Assembly (NCBI RefSeq): GCF_030646155.1
Contig: NZ_JAUTDN010000001.1
Coordinates: 186,001-250,000, forward strand
Reading direction: 5' to 3'
Source: Conexibacter sp. CPCC 205762
Lineage (GTDB): Bacteria > Actinomycetota > Thermoleophilia > Solirubrobacterales > Solirubrobacteraceae
Length of the DNA: 64,000 nucleotides
Position numbers and translations under genes: made by a program. This document shows positions 17,889 to 25,983 of this stretch, piece after piece; positions within the stretch are counted from its first letter, which is position 1, and each line of letters starts with the position of its first letter. Below the pieces are notes generated by a model that was not told the DNA's origin, ran no database searches, and saw only the letters and a program-made list of their open reading frames with translations.

Positions 17889-19448
17889 TCACTCCGCGAG
17901 ACCGGCCGACTCGAAGTGCGGCAGGCCGCCGCCCTCGACCCACACGCCGGTGACGTCCTTCTGCGTCGCGGTCGCGACCGTCGTCTGGACCGGCACGATG
18001 ATCGGGACCTCTCTGTTGATCAGCTGCTGCGCTCTGTCCCAGACCGCCTTGCGGGCGTCTCTATCAGGCGTCGCGACCGCCTCGTCGAACAGGTCGGTGA
18101 ACTCGCTGCTGTCCCAGTTGCACTCGCAGCGGCCTCTCAGCAGGAAGCTGAGCTGGAAGTACGGGTCGGGCGCGAAGCTCTGGAAGTTCGGCACGACCAG
18201 GCCCGGGAATCTTCTGCCGGCCGGGTAGAACTTCGCCGGCCAGCTGGACAGCTCTCTGTTCTCGATCTTGAGGTCGACACCGGCCTTCTTGAGGCTCTGC
18301 TGGAGGATCTGGCCGGAGGTGTTCCACTCCGGGTACTGGCCGGCGACGCCCCACCAGGTCAGCTCTCTCACGCCGGCCTCGGCGAACAGCGCTCTCGCCT
18401 TGTCGACGTCGTAGCTGTAGTCGGTCATCCCCTGCGCGAACCAGGGGCTGTTGTCGGCCAGCGGCGTGTTGGTCGGCGCGACCAGGCCCTGGTTGTAGTA
18501 GGCGGCCTTGAAGATCGCCTCGCGGTCGGTCGCGTACGCGAGCGCCTGGCGGGCGCGCACGTCGTCGAACGGCGGCGAGCTGAGGTCCATCTCCCAGGAG
18601 ACGTAGACGCCGGTGACCTCGGGCTCGACGATCGAGATCGACGGCTCGTTTCTGAGCTGCGGGATGTCGGAGGAGGGGACCGACCAGAGCGCGTCGAGGT
18701 CGCCCGAGCGCAGCGAGGTGACGGCGGCGGTCGAGTCGGCCGCCTTCACCAGTCTGATCTCGTCCAGCGACGCCGGGTCGCCCCAGTAGTCGGGGTTTCT
18801 TCTGAGGTAGACGTGGTCGCCGGGGACGAACTCGGCGACCGTGAAGGGACCGGTGACGGCCGGCTCTCTGTCGATCGTTCTGAGCGAGTCGGTGTCGACG
18901 ATCTTGACCGGGACGAGCACCTCCGGCAGCAGCGTGTTCGGTCTGCTGAGTCTGAAGACGACGTCGCCGCCGCTGGCGGTGACGCTCTTGATCGGCTCCA
19001 GCGCGGTCTTCAGCTGCGTCGCCGTGTCGGGGTCCTGGTAGTACTTCAGCGTCGCCACGACGTCGTTGGCGGTCAGCGCCTTGCCGTTGCTGAATCTGAC
19101 GTCGTCGCGGAGGCTGAACGTCCACGTCTTGTTGTCGGCCGAGGGCGTCCATCTCGTCGCCAGGTCGGGCTCGACGGTGCCGTCGGGGCCGAGTCTGGAG
19201 AGCCCGTCCCACAGCAGCGGGAAGAGCGCCTCCTCCCAGGCGGTGCCCTTCAGGACCGGGTTCAGCTGGGGGATCCCGGAGGCTGCGCCGACGGTCAGCG
19301 AGCCGCCCGTTCTGGCGCTGCCGCCTGAGGTCGTCTCGGCGGGCGTGCCGGCGGGCGTCGAGGTCGTGTCCTCCGACGAGCCGCTGCCGCATGCGGCGAG
19401 CGTGACCGCCGCCACCGCAGGCAGCGAGAGTGCAACGAGGCGCTTCAT
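17889..19448 (-). CDS. Dpp/Opp-type substrate-binding lipoprotein (SBP_bac_5)
   Basis: 519 residues from the ATG at 19448, with AAAGGA upstream. Lipobox LAACGSG, a Ser/Thr linker, then the family-5 solute-binding fold: NPVLKGTAWEEALFPLLWDG, the WTFSLRDDVRFSNG motif and the DPDTATQLK region. By hand count 21 of 29 arginines are AGA, against nearly none in the permease next to it. It captures the ligand outside the membrane and hands it to the two permeases. The first hundred or so residues fit peptide/nickel-type binding proteins, but family-5 proteins also bind sugars. Confidence 0.9.
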   Translation of the reverse strand: MKRLVALSLPAVAAVTLAACGSGSSEDTTSTPAGTPAETTSGGSARTGGSLTVGAASGIPQLNPVLKGTAWEEALFPLLWDGLSRLGPDGTVEPDLATRWTPSADNKTWTFSLRDDVRFSNGKALTANDVVATLKYYQDPDTATQLKTALEPIKSVTASGGDVVFRLSRPNTLLPEVLVPVKIVDTDSLRTIDREPAVTGPFTVAEFVPGDHVYLRRNPDYWGDPASLDEIRLVKAADSTAAVTSLRSGDLDALWSVPSSDIPQLRNEPSISIVEPEVTGVYVSWEMDLSSPPFDDVRARQALAYATDREAIFKAAYYNQGLVAPTNTPLADNSPWFAQGMTDYSYDVDKARALFAEAGVRELTWWGVAGQYPEWNTSGQILQQSLKKAGVDLKIENRELSSWPAKFYPAGRRFPGLVVPNFQSFAPDPYFQLSFLLRGRCECNWDSSEFTDLFDEAVATPDRDARKAVWDRAQQLINREVPIIVPVQTTVATATQKDVTGVWVEGGGLPHFESAGLAE

Positions 19449-19488
19449 TCCGCGTCGTCCTTTCGATCCATGGGGAAATGGCACTGCG

Positions 19489-19506
19489 CGGCGTCCGCGG
19501 ACGCCG
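19489..19506. promoter_or_regulatory. perfect 18-bp palindrome before the binding-protein gene
   Basis: A fully symmetric CGGCGTCCGCGGACGCCG sits in the only sizeable gap (100 nt) inside the operon, between the M24 peptidase stop and the binding-protein start. It may be an internal operator or an mRNA stem that adjusts binding-protein yield. Confidence 0.4.
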
Positions 19507-19548
19507 TCCTGCGGTGGGGGAGCGGCAACGGCCGGCGGCGGTCGCGCT

Positions 19549-20592
19549 TCACGACAGCTCCAGCCGGTGACGGGAGAGGACCTCGCAGCCGTCGGCGGTC
19601 ACCCGCACGACGTGTTCGAGGCGGACGCCGAACGTCTCGGCGTAGCTGGCCGGCTCCAGCGCGATCACCATGCCTTCGCGCAGCGAGCCGGTCGCGGACG
19701 GCACGAGGCGGGGCTGCTCGTGGTACGAGCTGCCGATGCCGTGACCGCTGTGATGGGGGTAGTCGAGGTCCGCGCCGCGCGCGATCCGGTCGAGCGCGGC
19801 GGCGTCGACGCCGGGGCGGACCGCGTCGATCGCACGGTCGAGCGCCTGCGTGACGCGGGCGTGCGCTGCGCGCGCGGCGGCCGGCGGCTCGCCGACCGCG
19901 ATCGTCGCGCAGGAGTCGCCCCAGACGCCGCCGACGCGCGGCGCGAGGTCGCAGAGGATCAGCTCGCCGTCGTGCACGAGGCGGTCGCTCGGCGCGCCGC
20001 CCATGCTGGCGGTGCGCGGGGCGCTGACGAGGTCTGCGAGCACCGGCACGCGCGTGCCGGCGCTCGCCTCCATCGCCCCGCGCACGATCGAGAACAGCTC
20101 GATCTCGCTGGCGCCGATCGCGTCGTCGCCGATCGCGCGCAGCGCGGCCTGGCCGGCGTCGGCGACGGCGAGCGCGCGGCGCAGCTCGGCGAGCGCGAGC
20201 GCGTCCTTGACGGCGCGGGCGTCGAGCAGGGCCGGCCCCAGACCATCGAACTGGTCGGTGACGGGGGTGCGCCCGTCGAGCGCCTCGCCGACGAGCCGCT
20301 GCGCATGCCGCGGGCCGTCGAGCGGGCCGGTCGTGAAGCCCTCGTAGGAGAGCGTCGCGACGCCCTCCGGCAGCGTCGCCGGCAGCTCGTCGTCGCTGAC
20401 GATCAGCCGCACCGGCTCGCCGCGGCTGAGCAGCACGAGCGGGCCGGGCGCGAACGGGCTCGGGCCGGTCTCGATCTCGCAGGCGAGGCCGGTCAGCCAG
20501 TGGACGTTGGCGGGGTCGGCGCACAGCAGCACGTCGGCGCCGGCGGCGGCCGTCAGCTCCAGCGCCTGCGCGTGGCGGTCGGCGAAGCTCAT
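19549..20592 (-). CDS. M24-family metallopeptidase (Xaa-Pro aminopeptidase/creatinase-like)
   Basis: 347 residues from an ATG overlapping the previous stop (ATGA). The pita-bread metal ligands are recognisable: LILCDLAPRVGG and GVWGDSC (two Asp), HHSGHGIG (His), ALEPAS (Glu) and RLEHVV (Glu). The N-terminal creatinase-like domain is present. M24 enzymes cleave Xaa-Pro bonds or, as creatinase, C-N bonds in small molecules. In this operon, after a PIG-L deacetylase and next to a Dpp/Opp importer, it may remove an amide-linked or aminoacyl group from the imported substrate (inference). Confidence 0.85.
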   Translation of the reverse strand: MSFADRHAQALELTAAAGADVLLCADPANVHWLTGLACEIETGPSPFAPGPLVLLSRGEPVRLIVSDDELPATLPEGVATLSYEGFTTGPLDGPRHAQRLVGEALDGRTPVTDQFDGLGPALLDARAVKDALALAELRRALAVADAGQAALRAIGDDAIGASEIELFSIVRGAMEASAGTRVPVLADLVSAPRTASMGGAPSDRLVHDGELILCDLAPRVGGVWGDSCATIAVGEPPAAARAAHARVTQALDRAIDAVRPGVDAAALDRIARGADLDYPHHSGHGIGSSYHEQPRLVPSATGSLREGMVIALEPASYAETFGVRLEHVVRVTADGCEVLSRHRLELS

Positions 20593-21302
20593 GGCAGCAG
20601 CGACGCCGTCGGGATGCGGCGCTCCATCAGGCAGGGACGGAAGACCTCGGCGTACGGCTGCACGAGGCGGGCACCGGTCTGGCGGTCGGCGTCGCGCTGC
20701 AGGTCGGCGTAGTCGACGCCGCGCAGCTCGCGCATCACCGCCATCTGGCTGTCGTGCAGGCGCACGATCCGCGCCTTCTTGTCGGCGACCGCTTCGTCGA
20801 ACGTGACGAAGTGGGTGCCGTCGAAGCCGTGACCGGGTCCGGGATCGCAGTGGAAGATCGCCGGCACGCGCGCCAGCGCCGGGCTGTTCGTCTCGACCGA
20901 GGCGATCGTCGTCATCAGCGCCGCGTGGGTCGTCAGCCGCGCGGTCGCGTCGTGGTCGACGCTGTACTCCGCGGGGTTGTGCGTGAAGATCAGGTCGGGT
21001 GCGGCGGCGCGCAGCGCCTCGATCAGCGCGAGCCGCACGCGCGGCGCGTCGAAGAGGAACTGGTCGGGCTCGCCGAGGCAGACGTAGGACCCGCCGAGTG
21101 CGGCAGCGACGGCGCTCATCTCGCGCTCGCGCACGACGGCCGCCTCCGCGAGCGGGATCGACGGATCCCACGACATGCCCTTGTCGCCGTTGGTCGTGGC
21201 GATGAACGCGATCTCCGCGCCGCGTTCGGCGCGCAGCCGCAGCAGCGTCGCGAGGCAGGCCTTCTCGTCGTCCTGGTGGGCGAAGACGCAGGCGATTCTC
21301 AT
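20589..21302 (-). CDS. PIG-L/LmbE-type zinc deacetylase
   Basis: 237 residues from the ATG at 21302, overlapping both neighbours by ATGA. The N-terminal zinc motif is AHQDDE (usually AHPDDE), and the downstream DHDA region supplies the third ligand. Family members de-N-acetylate N-acetylglucosamine-containing small molecules such as mycothiol and glycolipid intermediates. Inside a catabolic operon it more probably deacylates the imported substrate than a thiol precursor. The Pro-to-Gln change in the motif is conservative for metal binding. Confidence 0.85.
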   Translation of the reverse strand: MRIACVFAHQDDEKACLATLLRLRAERGAEIAFIATTNGDKGMSWDPSIPLAEAAVVREREMSAVAAALGGSYVCLGEPDQFLFDAPRVRLALIEALRAAAPDLIFTHNPAEYSVDHDATARLTTHAALMTTIASVETNSPALARVPAIFHCDPGPGHGFDGTHFVTFDEAVADKKARIVRLHDSQMAVMRELRGVDYADLQRDADRQTGARLVQPYAEVFRPCLMERRIPTASLLP

Positions 21303-22108
21303 GCCGTTCCTCCCGGCAGCTCGGTCATCGCCAGCGACATGCCGCCGTCGACGCGCAGGGTCGTGCCGGTGACGTACTCGGCCGCGGGCGAGGCGAGGAA
21401 GGCGACCGCGGCGGCAACGTCCTCGACCGTGCCGAGGCGGCCCCACGGGTGCGCCGCGGCGGCTGCCGCGAGCCGCTCCGGCGTGTGGAAGCGGCGCTCG
21501 CCCGAGGTCAGGATCCAGCCCGGCTCGACGACGTTGACGGCGATCCGGTGTCTCAGCAGGTCGCGCGCGAGCGACCGCGCCAGCGCCAGCAGGGCGGCCT
21601 CGGCGGTGTTGTAGCCGGCGGTGCCGGGAAAGGCGAGCGTCGCGTGCAGCGAGCCGATCAGGACGATCCGGCCGGGCCTGCCGGCGTCGACCATCTGCCG
21701 CGCGGCCGGCTGCGCGAGCGCGAGCGCGGCGCCCGCGGTGCCCTCGACGGAGGCGCGCAGCGCGGCCGCGTCGAGCGCGAGCGCGTCGTCGTGGCGCTCG
21801 TGCGAGACGGTGCCGACGGCGACGTCGAGCGGGCGGCCCGCGTCGGCGCGCACCTGCGCCAGCGCTTCCGCCATCGCGGCGGGGTCGGTCGCGTCGGCGA
21901 CGAGGGTGTGGACGGCCGGCGCGGCGGCGGCGGCGTGCGCGGGCGAGGCGTGCGCGGCATCGCCGAGCCGCGCGGCGGCGGCGGCGAGCCCCGCGGCGTC
22001 CACGTCGATCAGCGCCAGGTCGTGTCCTGCCGCGGCGAGCGCGGCGCCGATCGCGCCGCCGATCCCGCCGGCGGCACCGGTCACGACGGCGAGCGGGCGG
22101 GGGCTCAT
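21299..22108 (-). CDS. SDR-family oxidoreductase lacking the catalytic lysine
   Basis: 269 residues from the ATG at 22108. The Rossmann TGAAGGIGGAIG is intact, and Ser (IGSLHA) lies the usual 12 residues before Tyr. The YxxxK motif is YNTAE: the codon in place of Lys is GAG, read directly from the DNA. The NNAG motif is also degenerate (VGTVSH). C-terminal features (VEPGWI, RVDGGMS) are normal. By position in the operon it would oxidise a sugar or sugar acid, but loss of the Lys suggests altered chemistry or a non-catalytic role. ATGA overlaps on both sides. Confidence 0.82.
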   Translation of the reverse strand: MSPRPLAVVTGAAGGIGGAIGAALAAAGHDLALIDVDAAGLAAAAARLGDAAHASPAHAAAAAPAVHTLVADATDPAAMAEALAQVRADAGRPLDVAVGTVSHERHDDALALDAAALRASVEGTAGAALALAQPAARQMVDAGRPGRIVLIGSLHATLAFPGTAGYNTAEAALLALARSLARDLLRHRIAVNVVEPGWILTSGERRFHTPERLAAAAAAHPWGRLGTVEDVAAAVAFLASPAAEYVTGTTLRVDGGMSLAMTELPGGTA

Positions 22109-23256
22109 GCGACGCGGTACCGGTCGACGACGGCAGGATCGACCTCGACCCCGAGTCCGGGGCCGCTGGGCACGCGGACGCGACCGTCCGCGAGGCCGAG
22201 GTCGAGCGGGGCGAGCTGCGCGACCAGCGGCGCCGTCGAGGCGTTGACCTCGACCAGCGGCTCGTTCGGCAGCCAGGCGGCGGCCTGGAGCGTCGCCGCC
22301 GTCAGCAGGTGCGAGGTCCACGCGTGCGGGACGACCAGCGCGCCTGCGCGGCCGGCCAGCTCGGCGACCTGCTGCAGCACGGTGTAGCCGCCACAGCGGC
22401 CGAGGTCCGGCTGCACGACCGCGACGCCCGGCTCGCGCAGCAGCTCCGCGTACTCGGAGATGCCGCCGAGCTGCTCGCCGCTGGCGACCCGCAGCGACGT
22501 CGAGCGGCCGAGCTGCGCCAGCTCGCCCGGCCGGTCGGCCGGCAGCGGCTCCTCGACCCAGAACGGCGCCAGCTCCTCCAGCGCGCGCACGTGGGCGCGC
22601 ACCGCGGCGGCGTCGCCGGCGATGTGGCCGTCGACCATCAGCTTCACATCCGGCCCGGCCTCCTCGCGCGCGGCAGCCAGCAGCGCGTGGTCGCGGCGCG
22701 CGTCGGCGCCCCACGGCCCCCAGCCGAACTTGATCGCGCGGAAGCCCTGGTCGAGGTAGCGGCGGGTGGCGGCGCGCATCTCGTCGGGCGTCTCGCGGAA
22801 GAGGGTGGAGGCGTACGCCTGCACGCTGTCGCGGCGGCGGCCGCCGAGCAGCTGCGCGACCGGCACGCCGGCGGCGCGCGCGGCGAGGTCCCACAGCGCG
22901 ACGTCGATCCCGCTGATCGCGTGCAGCGCCGGCCCGCGGCGGCCGTGGTACCAGGAGGCCTGGTACATCCGCTCCCAGGCGTGGTGGCGATCCCAGGCGC
23001 TCAGCCCGACGACCGCGTCCTTCAGGCCTGAGCAGAAGTCGGGGATGTGCGGATGCGCCTCGACGATCGCCTTGACGATCCACGGGTGCGAGTCGACGTC
23101 GGCCCAGCCGACATGGCCCTCCTCGCTCGTGACGCGGATCAGCGTCCAGTGGCGCGGGCCGGAGCGCTCGCCGTCGGCGGTCGCCGTCCCGTACTCGACC
23201 CCGCCGTCGAGGATCAGCACCTCGACGTCGGCGATCGTCAGCGCGGGCGCGCTCAT
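22105..23256 (-). CDS. enolase-superfamily (mandelate racemase/sugar-acid dehydratase-like) protein
   Basis: 383 residues from the ATG at 23256, overlapping its neighbours by ATGA. Metal ligands fit the superfamily: VDGH (Asp, about 208), WVEEP (Glu, about 233), SGEQL (Glu, about 260). Candidate acid/base groups are the Lys in AIKFG (about 176) and the His in VVPHAW (about 310), with Asp in QPDLGRCGG as its dyad partner. This is the mandelate-racemase subgroup layout, which contains many aldonate and uronate dehydratases. Expected reaction: Mg-dependent dehydration of an aldonate to a 2-keto-3-deoxy acid, feeding the aldolase gene upstream. Confidence 0.85.
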   Translation of the reverse strand: MSAPALTIADVEVLILDGGVEYGTATADGERSGPRHWTLIRVTSEEGHVGWADVDSHPWIVKAIVEAHPHIPDFCSGLKDAVVGLSAWDRHHAWERMYQASWYHGRRGPALHAISGIDVALWDLAARAAGVPVAQLLGGRRRDSVQAYASTLFRETPDEMRAATRRYLDQGFRAIKFGWGPWGADARRDHALLAAAREEAGPDVKLMVDGHIAGDAAAVRAHVRALEELAPFWVEEPLPADRPGELAQLGRSTSLRVASGEQLGGISEYAELLREPGVAVVQPDLGRCGGYTVLQQVAELAGRAGALVVPHAWTSHLLTAATLQAAAWLPNEPLVEVNASTAPLVAQLAPLDLGLADGRVRVPSGPGLGVEVDPAVVDRYRVA

Positions 23257-24089
23257 GCGGCGAGCCCCAGCAGCTCGAAGGTCGGTCGCTCGAGGATCCC
23301 CTCGATCACGGCGTCGGGGACCTGCGGCAGCGCGGTGCCCGCGGTGAAGCGGTTGACGGCGCGCAGGCCGACGATCGAGGCGTCGAGCTGCGCGAACGGC
23401 CAGTCTGTGCCGAACAGCAGCTTGTCGGCGACGCCGTACTCGACCGCGCTCAGCAGCGCGTTGTAGAGCTGCCACGGCCGCGGGTGCAGCGCGGAGACGT
23501 CGGCGTAGACGTTGGGGTGCTTGCGCACGACGACCATCGCGTCGTCGATCCACGGGTGGCCCATGTGGGCGATCACGATCTTCAGCTCGGGGAAGCGGAT
23601 CGCGACGCGGTCGATCTGCAGCGGCAGCGCGTAGCGCAGCTCGGCCGTGCGGACGAACGTCGTCCCCTGGTGCCAGAGGATCGGCAGCCCGAGGTCCTCG
23701 GCCGCCTCGCAGACGCCGAGCGCGGCGGGCGAGAGCGGGTCGTAGCCCTGGTAGGTCGGCGCCAGCTTCAGCCCGCGCAGGCCCATCTCGACGCCCCGTC
23801 GCAGCAGCGGCACCGCGTCGATGTCGTTGGCGTCGACGCTCGCGAAGCCGACCAGCTTCTCGGGATGCTGCGCGACGTACTCGGCGACGTACTCGTTCGG
23901 CACGTCGAAGCCGATCCGCGGCGCCGCGAAGGCGAGCACGATCGCCTTGTCGACCGGCGCGACCGCCTCCCAGTGCTCCTCCAGCGAGCGCGCCGGATTC
24001 GCCTGCGGGCCCCACGCGCGCACCATGTCGTCGATGAAGGCGCCGCTGAAGTGGCGCCGCTCGCCGACGTGCGTGTGGCAGTCGATCAT
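23253..24089 (-). CDS. amidohydrolase-2 family hydrolase (lactonase/decarboxylase type)
   Basis: 278 residues from the ATG at 24089. The family metal site is visible: DCHTHVG at the N-terminus, LWHQGTT, IAHMGHPW and LFGTDWPF. COG2159/COG3618-type relatives include sugar lactonases and ACMSD-like decarboxylases. Between an enolase-superfamily dehydratase and a DapA-family aldolase, hydrolysis of a sugar-derived lactone is the simplest role (inference). ATGA overlaps on both sides indicate coupled translation. Confidence 0.83.
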   Translation of the reverse strand: MIDCHTHVGERRHFSGAFIDDMVRAWGPQANPARSLEEHWEAVAPVDKAIVLAFAAPRIGFDVPNEYVAEYVAQHPEKLVGFASVDANDIDAVPLLRRGVEMGLRGLKLAPTYQGYDPLSPAALGVCEAAEDLGLPILWHQGTTFVRTAELRYALPLQIDRVAIRFPELKIVIAHMGHPWIDDAMVVVRKHPNVYADVSALHPRPWQLYNALLSAVEYGVADKLLFGTDWPFAQLDASIVGLRAVNRFTAGTALPQVPDAVIEGILERPTFELLGLAA

Positions 24090-25027
24090 CGCGCGGGGAT
24101 CCCGTCGGCGGCGGGCGCGGCGGCGGCGCCGTCGTCGGCCGCGAGGCGCGCGAGGCCGGCGTCGCGGCCCAGCTCGTAGGCCTGCTTGAGCTGCTGCGCG
24201 CGCGCCGGCGCGACCGGCTGCAGCGGAGACAGCAGCTCGCCGCTGTCGAAGATCCCGATCTCGGCGTAGAGCGCCTTCGTCGTCGCGATCTCGTCGCCGA
24301 TCCCGAAGGCGTGGATGAACGGCGCCAGCTCGGTCGAGACGATCCGCAGCGCGCCGTCGAGGTCGCCGGCGCGCATCCGCGCCCAGGCGGTCGCGAACGA
24401 CTCCGGCAGCACCGCCGGAGCGATCACCATCGCGCCGTCGACGCCGGCCGCGAGGAACTGCGACAGGATCGGGTCGTCGCCGGCGAGGACCGTCAGGCCG
24501 GCCTCGCGCCAGAGGGGGATCTTGCCGAGGTCGTGGTCGGTCAATTTGACTGAATTGAGCCGCGAAAGTCTGCGCGCCCAGTCGATCACCCAGTCGGCCT
24601 GCAGCGGCGTCTTGGTCGTGAAGGGGTTGTCGTAGAGGACCAGCTCGATCTCGATCGCGGCGTCGATCCGCGCGAGGTGGGCGTAGATCCCGTCGGGCGA
24701 GTTGGCGAAGTAGAAGGGCGAGCAGCAGAGCACCCCGGCGGCGCCGTGCTCCTGCGCGTGGCGGGCCAGCTCGGCGGCTGCGTCGGCGCTCGTGTGCGAG
24801 ACGCCGGCGACGACGGTCTTGCCGGCCGGGGTCATCGCCAGCGCCTCGGCGACGATCTGCGCCCGCTGCGCGTCGGGCAGCGACGGCGCCTCGCCGGTGC
24901 TGCCCATCAACGTGTAGCCGTCGACCCACGGCAGCATGTGGTCGAGCAGGCGCTGGAAGCTGGCACGGTCGAAGACGCCATCCCGAAACGGCGTCGGGAT
25001 GACGGGCAGGACTCCACTGATGGGCAC
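24086..25027 (-). CDS. DapA/N-acetylneuraminate-lyase superfamily aldolase
   Basis: 313 residues from the GTG at 25027, preceded by AAGGAG at 25032-25037. An upstream ATG at 25090 is rejected because it lies inside the operator. Family motifs: GSTGEAPSL, the Tyr in LYDNPFTT (about 131) and the Schiff-base Lys in LNSVKLTD (about 160). The length is typical. Members cleave or form 2-keto-3-deoxy acids and pyruvate-derived adducts. As first gene of the operon it would split the dehydratase product into pyruvate and an aldehyde. Dihydrodipicolinate synthase itself is unlikely in this context. Confidence 0.85.
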   Translation of the reverse strand: MPISGVLPVIPTPFRDGVFDRASFQRLLDHMLPWVDGYTLMGSTGEAPSLPDAQRAQIVAEALAMTPAGKTVVAGVSHTSADAAAELARHAQEHGAAGVLCCSPFYFANSPDGIYAHLARIDAAIEIELVLYDNPFTTKTPLQADWVIDWARRLSRLNSVKLTDHDLGKIPLWREAGLTVLAGDDPILSQFLAAGVDGAMVIAPAVLPESFATAWARMRAGDLDGALRIVSTELAPFIHAFGIGDEIATTKALYAEIGIFDSGELLSPLQPVAPARAQQLKQAYELGRDAGLARLAADDGAAAAPAADGIPAR

Positions 25028-25074
25028 GGCGCTCCTTGCTGGTTCGGCTGCGGCGCTCTCTCCTGTTGATTCCG

Positions 25075-25098
25075 TATCTCGAATCAACATTCGAAATA
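25075..25098. promoter_or_regulatory. palindromic operator at the start of the IclR-linked operon
   Basis: Arms TATCTCGAAT (25075-25084) and ATTCGAAATA (25089-25098) match at 9 of 10 positions around the 4-nt spacer CAAC. It lies directly downstream of the -10, over the expected transcription start, so bound regulator would block transcription. It is in an AT-rich island between the IclR gene and the operon. IclR proteins typically bind such palindromes. Confidence 0.65.
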
Positions 25099-25128
25099 AG
25101 GATACTCACGAACGGGACGCCGACGCAA
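25099..25128 (-). promoter_or_regulatory. promoter of the IclR-linked catabolic operon
   Basis: On the minus strand a -35 TTGCGT (25123-25128) and -10 TATCCT (25099-25104) are separated by 18 bp. Transcription would begin inside the adjacent palindrome and give a leader of about 65 nt before the GTG at 25027. Confidence 0.5.
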
Positions 25129-25214
25129 GCGATTTTTCAGGCACGTGTCAGCAACCGCCAAAGGCGGGGGAAGCGGTGGGATGGAGCCTCCCGCGCGGGA
25201 CGCAGCCGCGGACG

Positions 25215-25955
25215 CTAGACCGGCTGCGGCGCGCGGAAGCCGAGCTGCGCGGAGATCGCGCGTGCGGCGCCGACGACGGAGGCGGCCGCCGGCGGCTCGC
25301 CGCCCGGCAGCAGGTTGCGCGAGAAGCCGGTCAGGCCGACGCTGGCGACGACCCGTCCGTCGGCGCCGAAGACGGGCGCGGCGATGCAGCCGACGCCGTC
25401 GATCTCCTCGCTGTCCTCGACCGCGTAACCGGTCGCGTGCGTCTCGCGCAGCAGCGGCTCGACCGACGGCTCCAGCCCCGCCGTCAGCGCCTCCTGCTGG
25501 GCTGGCGGCAGCCAGGCGGCGATCGCGCGGCCGAGCGCGGTGATGTGGAACGGGCTCAGCTTGCCAGGGAAGGTGTTGAACTGGATGAACGTCGGCGTCT
25601 CCGCCTTCTCCAGGTACATCACGTCGTCGCCGACGAGCACGCCGAGGTGGGCGGGCACGTCGAAGGCGGCCGACAGCTCGCGCAGGTGCGGCATCGCGAT
25701 GTCGCGGATCGCGAAGCGCGAGACGACCGCCGAGCCGAGGTGGAACAGCGCCAGCGTCGGCTCCCAGTACTGCGTGCGGCCCTCCGAGCGGCGCGTCACG
25801 TAGCCGGCCTCCTGGAGCGTGTGCATGATCGCGTGGCAGCTCGCGGTCGGGATCCCGGTGCGCGCGACGATGTCGCTCAGCATCAGCGGCTCGGACTCGC
25901 TCGCGAGCAGTTCGAGCACGTTGAGCGCGCGCTTGACGGCCGGCACCGGGGGCAT
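25215..25955 (-). CDS. IclR-family transcriptional regulator
   Basis: 246 residues from the ATG at 25955. An N-terminal winged helix (AVKRALNVLELLA, LSDIVARTGIPTASCHAIMH) is followed by the effector-binding domain with GYAVEDSEEIDGVGCIAAPVF pieces typical of IclR. Length is normal. It is upstream of, and on the same strand as, the catabolic operon, with the palindrome at 25075-25098 between them, and is the probable local regulator. TATGCT ends 6 nt before the ATG with no Shine-Dalgarno, so its message may be leaderless. Confidence 0.9.
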   Translation of the reverse strand: MPPVPAVKRALNVLELLASESEPLMLSDIVARTGIPTASCHAIMHTLQEAGYVTRRSEGRTQYWEPTLALFHLGSAVVSRFAIRDIAMPHLRELSAAFDVPAHLGVLVGDDVMYLEKAETPTFIQFNTFPGKLSPFHITALGRAIAAWLPPAQQEALTAGLEPSVEPLLRETHATGYAVEDSEEIDGVGCIAAPVFGADGRVVASVGLTGFSRNLLPGGEPPAAASVVGAARAISAQLGFRAPQPV

Positions 25956-25961
25956 CTCGCA

Positions 25962-25967
25962 AGCATA
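25962..25967 (-). promoter_or_regulatory. -10 element of the IclR gene
   Basis: TATGCT on the minus strand, 6 nt before the start codon. It fits the leaderless pattern and lies in the 28-nt gap after the EamA gene, so IclR can be transcribed separately. Confidence 0.4.
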
Positions 25968-25983
25968 CGCGCGGCGCGGCGAC

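Noticed and set aside
25028-25090. Upstream ATG of the DapA-family gene at 25090
   Set aside because: It lies inside the operator palindrome and at or upstream of the predicted transcription start; the GTG at 25027 has AAGGAG.
25135-25165. Small CCGCC/GGCGG hairpin as a terminator of the IclR gene
   Set aside because: A five-bp stem without a U-tract on the relevant strand is too weak in GC-rich sequence.
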